From the NCBI GenBank assembly GCA_051294375.1, contig CM119263.1, positions 9,850,432 through 9,914,431 of the forward strand: a stretch of DNA of 64,000 nt. Reading direction: 5' to 3'. The stretch comes from Paraspadella gotoi. Its lineage: Eukaryota; Chaetognatha. Positions 39,965-51,644 of the stretch are shown in pieces. The position numbers were made by a program, and so were the translations under genes. Positions within the stretch are counted from its first letter, which is position 1, and every line of letters starts with the position of its first letter. Below the pieces are notes generated by a model. The model ran no database searches and had not been told where the DNA came from. It saw only the letters and a program-made list of their open reading frames with translations.

Positions 39965-40217
39965 TAAAAAACTTTATTTGTTGTACATTCTGAAAATTGT
40001 AATATCTATATTTCTCTCTCCCTGTGTCTCTCTCTCTCTTCCCTCTCTCTCTTCCCTCTCTCCTCTCTCTCTCTCTCCCTCTCTTCTCTCCAATCTCTCT
40101 CACTACTGACCATTTCATTTTCCTATATCAAACAAAAATCTCTATCTGTCTCATTCTTAACCTGTCCTCACCACTGACCACTATTCTTTTTCTCAAACTC
40201 CTGTGTTGGAAACTTTG

Positions 40218-40264
<47 letters not shown>

Positions 40265-40395
40265 TCTTTCACACTTAAAAAATGATACAAATTTTCATAA
40301 TTCATGACGCTGAAGAAGCTTGGCACTAAAGCCGAAAAACATGTACCGATCTATTTAATAATAATAAAATTCGTTGCTTGAAACAAAAATTCATT
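39965..40395 (+). repeat. Family N: CT-rich repeat with degenerate hammerhead, copy 1
   Basis: Collinear with 52915-53270: CT microsatellites, CCTGTCCTCAC...ACCACT, then CTGAAGAAGCTTGGCACTAAAGCCGAAAAACATGTAC. The box CTGAAGA and GAAAAAC differ from the hammerhead consensus. Probably a Penelope-like terminal region. Confidence 0.6.
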
Positions 40396-40719
40396 TGCCT
40401 AAATATATACAAAAATATTTATACATTTAATAATAGTACAAATTATCAGAATAACAAAAAAGTAATGTTTAATTTGACTATATCTCTCTTCTCGACTCCT
40501 ATTTTAGATATAATTTGCTAAAAGTGGGCCGACCGGTCCAAAGTTACAGTAATAAATAAAAAAAAAATTATTTTTTAGAAAATGATAATACATACATACA
40601 GGTATCGCCTCCTGTCACATTAGCTGATGCACATGGTGACATTGCATGTCAGTTATTTTTACTTTATCTAAAATGTAAACACGAAAATCTCGGATGTAAA
40701 TTTGGGATTTGTATTAAAA

Positions 40720-40813
40720 AATGGCGATAATAAGAGTTTTTAAAAGGAAAAATATATCCGAATTTTCAAAAAAACGAACGATCACGCAAGAGATCGTACG
40801 AGAGAGAAGAAGA

Positions 40814-40853
<40 letters not shown>

Positions 40854-40938
40854 AAGAAGCTGAACTGACGCCGCAGTGCCGGAACTCGTTTACTCGTCGC
40901 CGAGTGACGGTGGTGAAAAAAAAGAGTACTAAAAAATT

Positions 40939-41027
<89 letters not shown>

Positions 41028-41170
41028 TGAGAGAGAGAGAGAGAAGAAAGTTTTCCCGCCAACGATACGCAATATTAGGTCACTCTCGTTTATATCGGTT
41101 ATCCGTTGCCTAGCAACGGCGACGTGATCTCGGTCAAGTTGATTTTTTTTATACACGTAACGTTTCCGTT
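40720..41170 (+). repeat. GA microsatellite-rich family K segment
   Basis: Long (GA)n tracts at 40800-40860 and 40945-41045, then CCCGCCAACGATACGCAA and TATATCGGTTATCCGTTGCC. Long Arg/Glu frames are spurious. Confidence 0.7.
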
Positions 41171-41224
41171 GCCTAATCAAAACGCGTCAAGTAAGATATT
41201 CATTAACATTTTTCCAAAAAATCC

Positions 41225-41995
41225 AGAAAATCTCGATGTAAATTGGGATTTTGTATTGGAAAAAAGGCAATAAATGGCGATAATAAAAGTTTTAGAAGGA
41301 AAAAAATAATCAGAATTTTTCAAAAAACGAACGACAGCATGAAGATCGTACGAGAAGAAGAGAGAAAGAGACAAAAAAGAGAAGCATTCGCAAACGCAGT
41401 GAGAAAGAGAAAATATAATAATATATATTTAAAGAAATAAAAGAAAGGCAAAAATATGTTACAATTGTTTACAATTGGAATTTTTCCAATTTTTTCCAAT
41501 CGCAGCTTGTAAAAGATTTATATTTATTTGTATTAAAATTAAGATATAGCTTCTCATTAAAAAAATCCTTTGAGTTCCCATTTTTATTAGAGATTTAAAA
41601 AAAATTTTTTGAATTTCATCTTCAATATTATATACTGCAATATGTAAATTAGATTAAAGCATTTCTATATACTAATTTGGATATTATAATGAGTACTATA
41701 ATCTCATTGCATATTGCAGTAAATCATAATGAAGTGAAATTCAAACAAAAAATACTTAAATCCAAATGTAATGAAGAAAATATCAAAGCTATTTTAAAGA
41801 TGAGAAGCCATATCTAAATTTTTACTTACTATGATGCACACTTTTGTAAACTTTATCATATTTCATAATTCATAATTCATAATAATTTTTATTTAAAAAA
41901 AAACGGTAAGTCACAGCCAAACCTATAAAAGCGTAGTAGTTTTTATATAAAAACAGCGTGACGGACGACGACGACTACGTCACAAAGAAGCAATC
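41225..41995 (+). mobile_element. Family K element, copy 1
   Basis: Collinear with 50625-51435: AATGGCGATAATAAAAG, AAAACGAACGA, CAATCGCAGCTTGTAAAAG, TTTGGATATTATAATG, and a GTGACG...ACGTCAC end followed by AAAGAAGC. Followed at 42007-42040 by the hairpin GAGCCAGGA...TCCTGGCTC. Confidence 0.65.
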
Positions 41996-42044
41996 CTAAA
42001 ACATTATAGAGCCAGGACCAGGCGAAGCCTGTCCTGGCTCGATA

Positions 42045-43500
42045 AAAAGGGAAAACGTTTCGCTGATTTCTTCCAGCATAGGTAGTCATTATATATGGCG
42101 TGTAGTTATAAAAAGAATTTCATGTCTATAGATTACGGAAAATTTTTCCCATTGTCAAATTTTTGTATATTACTAATTTACCAGTGCAATGAAATGAAGT
42201 TATCCAGCTTCCCTGGAATTTTTATTTAAGATAGAAATTAAAAGGAAATCAATTTTTTAATAGACTTTTCCTCAGGTCTTTGTTTTAACTGATTACAAGT
42301 TTTTAAAAGTTTTTTTTTAATTCGCCCTTTTGTAGGGTATTGCACAAAAATTGTAAAAATACTGATTTTTTTCATGCGATGTTTTAAACCTTATATTAGG
42401 CCTAACGAAGTGTACTTTAATCGTTAATTCAAAGTTTGACTTTTAAATATTTGATTTACGCCAACTGATTTACGTCAATTTGGATATACGTTTCTGCCTC
42501 CTTACTACTCAGGATATTCAACCAAAATTTTGAAAAACGCTTTTTTTCTAATTAAGAATACATTGTAGTATTGGATTCAGATTTGATTTCTTTTTTTTTA
42601 CGTGTTGTTGGCGCTGGTAGCGTAAAAACTACGCCAAAACGTATTATTTCCTAATTACATATGTGGCGTTAATGATTTTTCCAAAAAAAATTTTAAAATA
42701 TATCAAATTAAATAATTGTAAATGTTTATATTTAAATTTGGAAAAGAATTGTGGCGTAAAATGGCGTGAAATGAAGGTAAAACCGTTTAATATGTTATTT
42801 ATATAAGTTTCATACATATGGATGATTCATAGGCTTAATATACAGTAGGAAAGATGATATAAAATGACTATCGCCAGAACTGCTGCTGGCGCATTTTTGC
42901 GCATCATTTTTGCGCATCAAGAATGATCAATTTGTTTGAGAGAAAAATCCATTTGCATCTCCTGTAACCAGAGGTTTTGCGAGGAAGCCTAGTTTTGCGC
43001 TACAATAAAAAGAATATTGCTTTTTGTACTATTCCAATATTTTTCTTATTTGAAAGATTCTTTTTCGGTTTTAGTTAAACTTAACCTTACAGTATCTAGA
43101 TTTAAAAAAAATTTTTCTTTTTAGTATTTTCCATACAGTAACTATTTCAAAAGGCCTTGTTTTTGGAATCAAATTCCCTATTATTTGGCCGCATAGGATA
43201 ATAATAAAAATTTCGTCGAATACTGCTAATCCCTACCTTTTGCCCCCAAGCGTTACCTCACTTCCCGAATGAATTTTTAAAGGTTTTTTTTTTCGTCTAT
43301 TCGAGACATAAGACTAACTTACTAGTTTATCGATTCACACAATCTACTTTGCGTAATCAGCGAAACGTTTAGCGTGTCAAAAAAATAAGGTAAAAAAATA
43401 GTAACACGTTCTGACAAATTTAAAAAACGATGGAGGAATCTATTTCAGGGCTAAATTTACGAACAAAAGTAGTAGGAGGCGTATTCCAGGATAAACTCAT
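42045..43500. other. Intergenic, no gene seen
   Basis: AT-rich sequence without convincing ORFs or strong repeats; GCGCATCATTTTTGCGCATC near 42890 is a small direct repeat. Confidence 0.5.
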
Positions 43501-43900
43501 ATTTTAGGAGCTGACGTCGTTCCTAGAGATCGAGGAAGATTTTTTCAATGGAGATTTTCGTTTAAATCTGACTACCAAACAATATAAACGCTCCTGGGAA
43601 AAATTCTGCTAAAAAATTGATGTAAAAACACTTGATTCCGGATCCTGTTGTATCTGAAGGGCTCGCATTTTTTTCCTCTTGTCAAATCATCAACATCTTG
43701 ATATCAAACAAGCCAGAACAAATAGACTGCTTCTTTACGAAAAAATTTTCCATCTTTGATTTTATATAGAAATGAAAGGGATTTTTGCCCTTCAAGACAA
43801 TATAAACGTGATTGAGATAAGTTCCGGTTTTACAAATGACTTCAAAGTCTGGAATCCTCTGGCAAAGTGTCTGAAGGGCTCTCAAAATTTTCCTTTACAT
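43500..43900 (-). repeat. Family L repeat, copy
   Basis: TAGGAGCTGACGTCGTTCC, CAATGGAGATTTTCGTTTA and ATATCAAACAAGCCAGAAC. The short minus-strand frame is not convincing as a gene. Confidence 0.55.
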
Positions 43901-44138
43901 TTTATTTAGTCATTTTAATATGATACGATCATGGTAAAGTGAATTAGTCAATTTTGGTGAAATTTTTATTTAAAGTAAAAGTAAAAGAGGAGCTAACGAT
44001 CGGAATTCTAAGAGTTTTCAACCGGGAAAAATCTTCTTTGGCGAAAATCTTCCAAAGAAGGGGTGGATTTTCCAAAGATTTTTGTTAATATTTTCTATAT
44101 TTATGGACGGATTTTTTTAAAACTTACAAAAAGCAATA

Positions 44139-44394
44139 TTGTATGGCAACAGCCGGGTTGCCTGTGATGCCCATTGGGATGGGGCATCTCACTGTTGGCT
44201 TTGGGGGCTTCCGACCCTCAGTGACGCCTCCAGTCACTGGCGCGGTTACCCTAGGACGGTCTCGCTTTGCCAACGCAGAGGGAAGTCGTTAGGACTGTGG
44301 ATGGAACACTACGCCTGGGATGGTGTGTTCCCCCTCTGAGCCAATGGAATTGGCTGACGGATGGTGGACGTGAGGCGGTGTGAATATACCGCCA
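44139..44394 (-). mobile_element. GC-rich 256-bp repeat (family G), copy 2
   Basis: Inverted copy of 38054-38311. Flanking CAAT/ATTG bases suggest a 4-bp duplication. The high GC content contrasts with the flanks. Confidence 0.7.
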
Positions 44395-44630
44395 CAATTG
44401 CCATTATTCTACATTGGCCGGTATATATTAAAAAAACTTCTGGCTTTTTTAGTCAGAGCTTAGTCCTACATATTTACTAAGGACGACAACTCTAGCAACC
44501 TTTTAGTTTTTTATGTTTGAAACTAAAAACGAAATTTTTGTAAATATGCATGGCTATAATTCGTACATAACAAAAGCGATCCAAATAGTAAGAAAAGATT
44601 CTGGATAAATACTAATTTCCTACAGTGGCA

Positions 44631-44930
44631 TTCATCAAGAGCTTCTTAGACGGCAAGTGCTATAACTCCTATTGTATAGTATATCTATACTCTATAGTAT
44701 ATACTATATAGTATGTATATAGTATAGTTATGGTTATTTAAGCGGGCTTTCTCACGAAAATACTCTTCTTTATCGCGAGGCCCTCTTCGGTAAGCTCAAT
44801 TGTCACTTTTGGGACATAGCAACTTAAGTTAAAAATATAGGCTATATAGGGTCATCACTCACCAGGGTTCGACCCACAATATTTTTTTAAGATCAATGCT
44901 CTTTTTCGCTACGCAAATATTAAAAAAAAA
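44631..44930 (-). mobile_element. tRNA-headed SINE (family S), degenerate copy
   Basis: Minus strand: tRNA-like head with TGGGTCGAACCCTGG, body with TGTCCCAAAAGTGAC and TACCGAAGAGGG, tail GCCGTCTAAGAAGCTC. Interrupted by a TATA-rich stretch. Confidence 0.6.
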
Positions 44931-44968
44931 TTTACCTAAATTTAAGCTTTTACAGGGACTTCAACTAA

Positions 44969-45136
44969 ACCGTTCAATATAAGCAGTCCCTGAGCTTCGG
45001 ATCAGGCTGTAACACCGTGTTACAGGCGGGTTAAGCGCCCCGTTCCTCTTAACTGCGAGGCGACCACCGGGCTAGAACCCTGAACCTTTGGGTTGGGAGG
45101 CGAATGATTAACGGTTGGTGGATTTTAGTCCACCAT
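44969..45136 (-). mobile_element. TRIM LTR (family D), truncated
   Basis: ACCGTTCAATATAAGCAGTC through GGATTTTAGTCCACCA; lacks the TGAAGAGACAG end and has a small internal deletion near 45100. Confidence 0.8.
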
Positions 45137-45599
45137 AACTTTATATTATTTTTATAACATTTATTAGTTAGAAAACTTGACGTTTATATTGACCTCAAAA
45201 AATGTTCAAATTTCCTAATATTATAATTAATATAATTACAGTGGCTCTCAAGCGTGGAGTTACTTTTCTTCATTTTTTGTCCAAATTTTAAATTTTTAAC
45301 AGTTTTTAATGCTGATTGAAAAGTTATTTGATATAAAAATGAAAATTTTTAGTGATAAAAAGTCAGTTTGGTGATTTTTTATTATAAAAAAAATTCTCAG
45401 GTAAAACCTAACTTATTTGCTATGATAACTATTATTTACCAACAAAATCGTCTTTCATAATTTTTTCCCCCAAATTGAAATTTTTATTTTTAATAGATTT
45501 TAAAGGGAAAACTTGATGATTATTATCAAATATTATTCATATTATAATTTTTAATTCTGGTTCATGATACATATAATACATTATCTTATTAATAAAAAT

Positions 45600-45710
45600 T
45601 TTTTTTAAAGCATAAGGATCCTCGCAATCGCATAAGAAAAATCTGGATTGACGACAAATTTTGATACTAAAAAAAATATTTGAGAAAAGAAAATTAATTT
45701 ATTGAATTAT
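45600..45710 (+). mobile_element. Family B left-end fragment
   Basis: AAAGCATAAGGATCCTCG, GGATTGACGACAAATTTTG. Confidence 0.6.
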
Positions 45711-45884
45711 GTTTTCCGCTCTTGCGTCATCTCAGTTTTCGCAGTAATATAATTTTTTTCCATTTTTTTAATTTTTCTATAGTTGAAAAAAAAAAAATTA
45801 CATAACTTGTATTATTTGTTCAAATAATTGTTTTAAATTTATTTTAATTGCTATTTTTATATTTTTTAAACGGTTAACAATTGG

Positions 45885-45960
45885 GTTAAACGGGGTTAGG
45901 GATTAGGGCTGGTTAGGGATTAGATGTCGTTAGGGGTAGTTAGGGTTTAAGGGTAGTTCG
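45885..45960 (+). repeat. Degenerate TTAGGG-like run
   Basis: GGTTAGGGATTAGGG, GGTTAGGGATTAG, TTAGGGGTAGTTAGGG. Irregular spacing; a weaker one is at 25205-25235. Could be interstitial telomeric remnant or simple G-rich sequence. Confidence 0.4.
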
Positions 45961-46127
45961 CGGAGTTTTTTAAATTTAATTTCATGGTATAATCCTTTCT
46001 TTCGTTGTTGTATGAGTCTTAAGTCATGTGGTCGTTGAGGGAAAAGAGAGAGAGAGAGTCGAGTGAGCTCGGCCTCATTTCAATATTTTCGATAAAAAAT
46101 ATATATGATTATCATTAATGTATTTAA

Positions 46128-46165
46128 GATACAGAGCTTGCTGTCTCAGTCATTCTTGACGGATG
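46128..46165 (+). mobile_element. Family S SINE tail fragment
   Basis: TACAGAGCTTGCTGTCTCAG, TTGACGGATGC matches the SINE 3' end at 57065-57105. Confidence 0.55.
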
Positions 46166-46977
46166 CACAAAGCGGGCCAAAATTGGACACTTTTTATAAC
46201 TCTTAAAACATTTTTTCCCTTCTACTTCTAAATAGTTTTTCAATGCAACTTATTGAATTAGTTCATTGGGTTGTTGCACTGAAGCTTTTAAATATTTAAT
46301 AATATATAACAAATAACAAAATTTAAAAAAAAAAAAAAGAATGGATTCCTATAGAGCTTGAAAAGTTAAATGAAAGTTAGTACATTTTTTTCAAATTTTG
46401 ACAATAAATTGGTTAAAAATAGAAAAAACCTTAAAAAATCATCATTATCATTGGCTGAATTTTATAGTTTTTAAAAATTTTAATTAATAAAAAAAAGTTT
46501 TATTAATAACCTTTATCTAACTTTTAAACCTATCAAAATCTATTAAAAAGAATTTAAAAATTCAAAAAAAAATTTAAACTTTATATAGTAATAATATAAT
46601 CTTTAAATGCTTCCGTGCGATTATCAATAAGCTAAATTTTAAAAATTATTTTCATTTTCATATTCTCTAACAGTCACTTAACCATTATTTATTTGAGAGA
46701 ACTTCTAGATTTAAACCTGTTCCGGCCTAGTATACATACTGTATACATTCAAATAACAACATTGAACAAAATTATACAGTAATACAAATAATTAATATTT
46801 TTGTACATGTTACGTAATTTCGTAAATAAAATGATTTTTATTGAAATAAATCATTCAATATTTAATTACAAATTTTAAAATAATAATTTTGAGTCATAAT
46901 TCATCTACAAAAGAAAAATATGTTATAGGTATTAGGTATGGTGTATTAATCCTTTCTTTTTCGTTGTTTGAAATGTA

Positions 46978-47055
46978 TTAGAGATTGACAAAGTTTGAAA
47001 TTTTACAAATACAAAATAATTTCGTTGTAAAAATTCAATCTTTGTCAATCTCTAA
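46978..47055. repeat. Small foldback
   Basis: TTAGAGATTGACAAAG and CTTTGTCAATCTCTAA as inverted ends, with an AT-rich centre. Lies about 220 bp beyond the DNAH10 stop. Confidence 0.7.
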
Positions 47056-47271
47056 TGGGTATTAGATAATATTGTATGAATAGTTAAGTTAAGATCTAAT
47101 TACATTCTATTGACATGATTAATTGGCGGATTAATAGTGTATGAAAAGAATTTAAATCAAAGTTAAAGCGTCTTAATAAGATAATAGAAAAAGGTTATGA
47201 TATGCGCATATAGTTTAATATAAATATTAAATAATAATGATGTTTTCCAAGACAAAGGAGTAAAAGAGAAG

Positions 47272-47418
47272 CTAATCTGGGTTAAGCAGCAGACAAGTTC
47301 CTTCAAGTGTCCACAGGCTGTGATGTTCCTCAGTATATAGATCCGCTTCAAAGACAAGGCCAATACCCATCGCATTACGTCGTTGTGATGTTGTATAGAC
47401 GGGGGTTCTGTATGTATT
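47272..47418 (-). CDS. DNAH10: DNAH10 last exon and stop
   Basis: Acceptor TTTTTTTTAG. Encodes [20 protein letters not shown] then [16 protein letters not shown] and ends LLLNPD with TAG at 47274-47272, matching the dynein heavy chain C-terminus (family ends ...CLTLNSD). No canonical AATAAA was found in the next 150 nt. Confidence 0.96.
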   Translation of the reverse strand, partial: NTYRTPVYTTSQRRNAMGIGLVFEADLYTEEHHSLWTLEGTCLLLNPD

Positions 47419-50400
47419 CTAAAAAAAAATAAGTATTGCAAATGACTTGGAGCAATTTTGATGTAGTTCAAATTTATTAAAGATTGTTCGAGGCAAAAAA
47501 AATATTCATCAAAAATATTAAAAATTATCATCATGACAAAAATATTTTTATATATAATTGGAAATACAGTGTAATTTGATTTAGCGATACTTACCAAAAA
47601 AATATTACAATATCGTAGAAATATTATTCGTGCAAAAGATTTAATTTAAAACCTTAGCAATTAGCCTCTTATTTTACCTGTAGTTTCAAACGATGGGATT
47701 CAATTGGAATAACTTTCAATACCGGTAATTCTTGTATTAATTCTTTCGGCTGTGATTTCACGAGACAACCAAGATTATTGTCCCATTTGGCTCCTTCGAG
47801 ATATAAACCTCTAATGAAACAACCTGTTCACAAAAATTAGGTTTTCATTTTTTTAAATGGTACTTCCAAAAATCTAAATATCAAACTTTGAACCTGGCGA
47901 CTAAAAACAAGATCGATTCAACTCTTTTTCTTTCTTTCTCTCTCTCTCTCTACTTTTTATGTTAGAGCTTTCGTAAGTATATTCATATTTTTAAGGGCTT
48001 TCTGAGGATATTAATATTGTTAATAATTTAATAAATACTTTGTTTAAAAAAGTGATAAAAGTTCCAAAAAAAAAAAGAATTTAAAAACAGTGAGTTGGAA
48101 AATGAAACCCGATTTGACAAGCCAACTTTCTCCACTCATTGTCATCTTAACTGATCAATATAAAATTTTAACACATAAATAGTTTTAGTATTTTCTACTC
48201 AACTCAATTTTAAAATCAATGAAATAACCACTGGTTTGCAAATGACAGCGTATTTCTACCGGCGCTTGTAAAATTGTCACCATGTACTAATAATGCAAAC
48301 CCACGAATTCTGGACAAGAATATAATGGATCTACTTGCTTTGGTGCAGAATACACATATGTCCCCTCTGCCTTTAAAAACCCAAACTGTCTCCACCTCAA
48401 CTCAAACCTATTTCACCCAAGTCAATGCTTCAACCCAGACCACAAAAACCAAGGCCAGTTGCAATCAATCTACTCACGACAAAATTTTTTCACTCAATCT
48501 CCTTTTCCCAAACTACCCAAACCGCCATCATTTCTGATTCAGTTTTATCTCAAACCAGTATTGCCAAGACTGATTCTCAAGTGCAGACCGGCTTACCAAC
48601 TGTCAAAGACAAAGCTAAAGATGTAAAAACTCAAGCAGGAGATACTTCAGCTGAAAAAATCCAAGGAGAAACTTCATTTGCAAGAAAAAACTTAAACAAG
48701 AATCAACACAAAAATCAAGCCTGCTCTTATCAGTCTCCGGTCAAGAAATGGGAAACAAAATGAAAGAAATGGACCCTGGGAAGAATACATGATCCCTCAA
48801 ACCTGCGCTGAAAAGATCTATATCCCCCCTCATCGACAACCTGCTTTTGGACAACGCAAAAAAACTTAACCTCAACTGATGGAAATAGACTTACGACCAT
48901 GGTTGCGTCAGAAATTTGCCACATTTTTGGCACAGACTACCACTACAATTTTTTTGAGAATCAATATCAGTCATGGTGCAGTGGCATAACTTGTTAATGA
49001 CTGTGACATAAATTAAAAATAAACCTTTAATCATTTAAATAGCTTTGATAGAAATCCAATAGTTTTAGTATGTGACTTCTCTCACTTTTTTAGTTCTGTG
49101 TCTTTGTTTTTTTAGTCCAGAGGGAAGCATGACGATGTCATGCCACGCCATTGGGGGCCTGGACCTGACATCTTGGTCAAGAAATGGGACGCAGAGGAGG
49201 ATTTAGCCTGCCGTCCAATTCTCCTCTTCCTCTTCTTTCCTCCTCCTCCTGCCCCTCAGTATATTTTTTCTAGCAATACATTCTCTCATTTTTGCTCTTC
49301 GCGAAATATACCATTATTTTTCCCTCTATTTCTTCACACCTTCAATACCCCTCAAGGAAAATTAATGAAAAAATCCCCCCCAAAAAATGAAGGATTGGTG
49401 CCATAAATTATTGCTGTAATAATAATTGATTGATTGATGTAACAGTAATTGATTATTGTTGTGATGATAACCAAATATTGATGCGATGATAGTCATTCAT
49501 TGATGCATGATAATCATTCATTGATGCGATGATAGTCATTCATTGATGCGATGATAGTCATTCATTGATGCGATGATAGTCATTCATTGATGCGATGATA
49601 ATCATTCATTGACGCGATGATAATCATTCATTGACGCGATGATAATCATTCATTGACGCGATGAGTCATTCATTATAAATAACAAGTTTGAGCAAACAAT
49701 GTCGGATCTGCCCACGATCATTATCGGTAATTAATAAATAATTAATAATTAAATATTTAATTTATTAATAATTTATTTATGAAAGTTAATTATTTAATTA
49801 ATTAGGCAATTAATTAATTTGATCCGAAATGTTTGTTTTGATTGATTAATTGACTGATTAATTATTTGATTAATTAATACATCTTGCATTTACATTTAAA
49901 ATAAGAAGAAAAATAAGCATAATCAATTAGTGAAACAGGTTTTTTCCATTTAAACTCATTTCCACTCAAACGATTCCATCGAAACTTCATATCCAGCTCA
50001 ATCACACACTTCCCTTCCCACACACAAAATTTCTCTCCAATCCATCTATTTAATCACGAGTTATTGGTGTTTTTTGCTAAGGTGTGACGGACGGACATCG
50101 TTTTTTTTGGCATAATTTTTCATAATTCGATGTTCTGACATGATATAAGTGAATGCCCGACAAGATTGAGGGGGCGGATCGACAAAGTGAATTATAGAGT
50201 CGGGATCTGCTGATAAGCAAATCCGACTAAAAACAAACAAATGTGTGTATGAGTGACAGAGAGAGAGAGAGAAAAAAAGAGAGAAAGAAAGAGAGAAGCT
50301 GGACAGTGGACAGCGCTGCAGAGCGAACTCGTTTTTAGACGAATCAAGAAACAGACAGAAAAATCTTAAAATAATAGGATGGAGCCCCCCTTCAATGATA

Positions 50401-51609
50401 ACCAAATATTGATGCGATGATAACCAATACTTGATGCGATGATAACCAAATTATTGATGTGATGATAACCAAATGATTGATGAGATAATAACCAAATGAT
50501 TGATGTGATGATATTCATTCATTGATGCGATGATAGTCATTCATTGACGCAATAAATCATTCATCATAAATAAAAAACAACAAATGCGTGTATGAGTAAA
50601 AGAGAGAGAGAAAGAGAGAGAATAAATCCACGAAAATCTCGGATGTAAATTTGGGATTTTGCATTGAGAAAAAAACGCGGAATAAATGGCGATAATAAAA
50701 GTTTTAAAAGGAAAAAAATAATCAATTTTTTTCAAAAAACGATCACGCAAGAGATCGTACAGAGAGAGAGAGAGAGAGACAGAAAGAGAAAGACAGACAG
50801 AGACAGAAATGGAAAGAGAGAGAAAGCTGGACAGCCGCTGGGTTCAGACAAGACAGCAAATGACAAAAATAGGAAGAAAAATTTATATATAATTTAAAGA
50901 AACAAAAGAAAGGGAAAAAAATGTTACAATTGTTTTCAATTAGAAATTTTTACAATTTTTTCCAATCATAGCTTGTAAAAGATTTTATTTTTATTTGTAT
51001 TAAAATTAAGAAAAACTTCTTATTAAAAAGGTCTTTTTATTTCACATGTTTTTTATTGATTAAAAGATTTGTTTATGAATTTCATCTTCAATATTATTTA
51101 CTGCAATATGTAAATTAGATTAAAGCATTTCTATATACTAATTTGGATATTATAATGTACTATAATCTCATTTGCATATTGCAGTAAATCATAATGAGAT
51201 GGAAATTCAAACAAAAAATACTTGAATCCAAATGTAATATGAAAATTTCAGAGCTATTTCAAGATGAGAAGCCATATTTAAATTTTTAACTTACTATGAT
51301 CGCACATTTTTATAAAACTTCATTGTAATTTATAATAATTTTTATTTAAAAAAAAAGGGTAAGTCCCAACCAAAACTATAAAAGCGTAGCAGTTTTTATA
51401 TAAAAATGCGTGACGCCGACGTCACAAAGAAGCGTTATATTTTATAGTTTCTTATGAATTAGTTCATAACATTATATTTATGAGTCAATTTAAACGTTAG
51501 TGTCTTTTGTTTCTGTTGAATTTTAATAGTTTAGTTTTACTTGTTTACTGCTTTCTAGTTTTTTACACTGATACTGTTTTTGATTTTGTCAATATTGGTT
51601 TTGGTATTA

Positions 51610-51644
<35 letters not shown>

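Noticed and set aside
40720-41113. Arg/Glu-rich 130-residue protein
   Set aside because: It is the translation of GA microsatellites and is shared by dispersed repeats.
44139-44339. 66-codon ORF in the GC-rich repeat
   Set aside because: The repeat has no conserved frame evidence and GC-rich DNA opens frames by chance.
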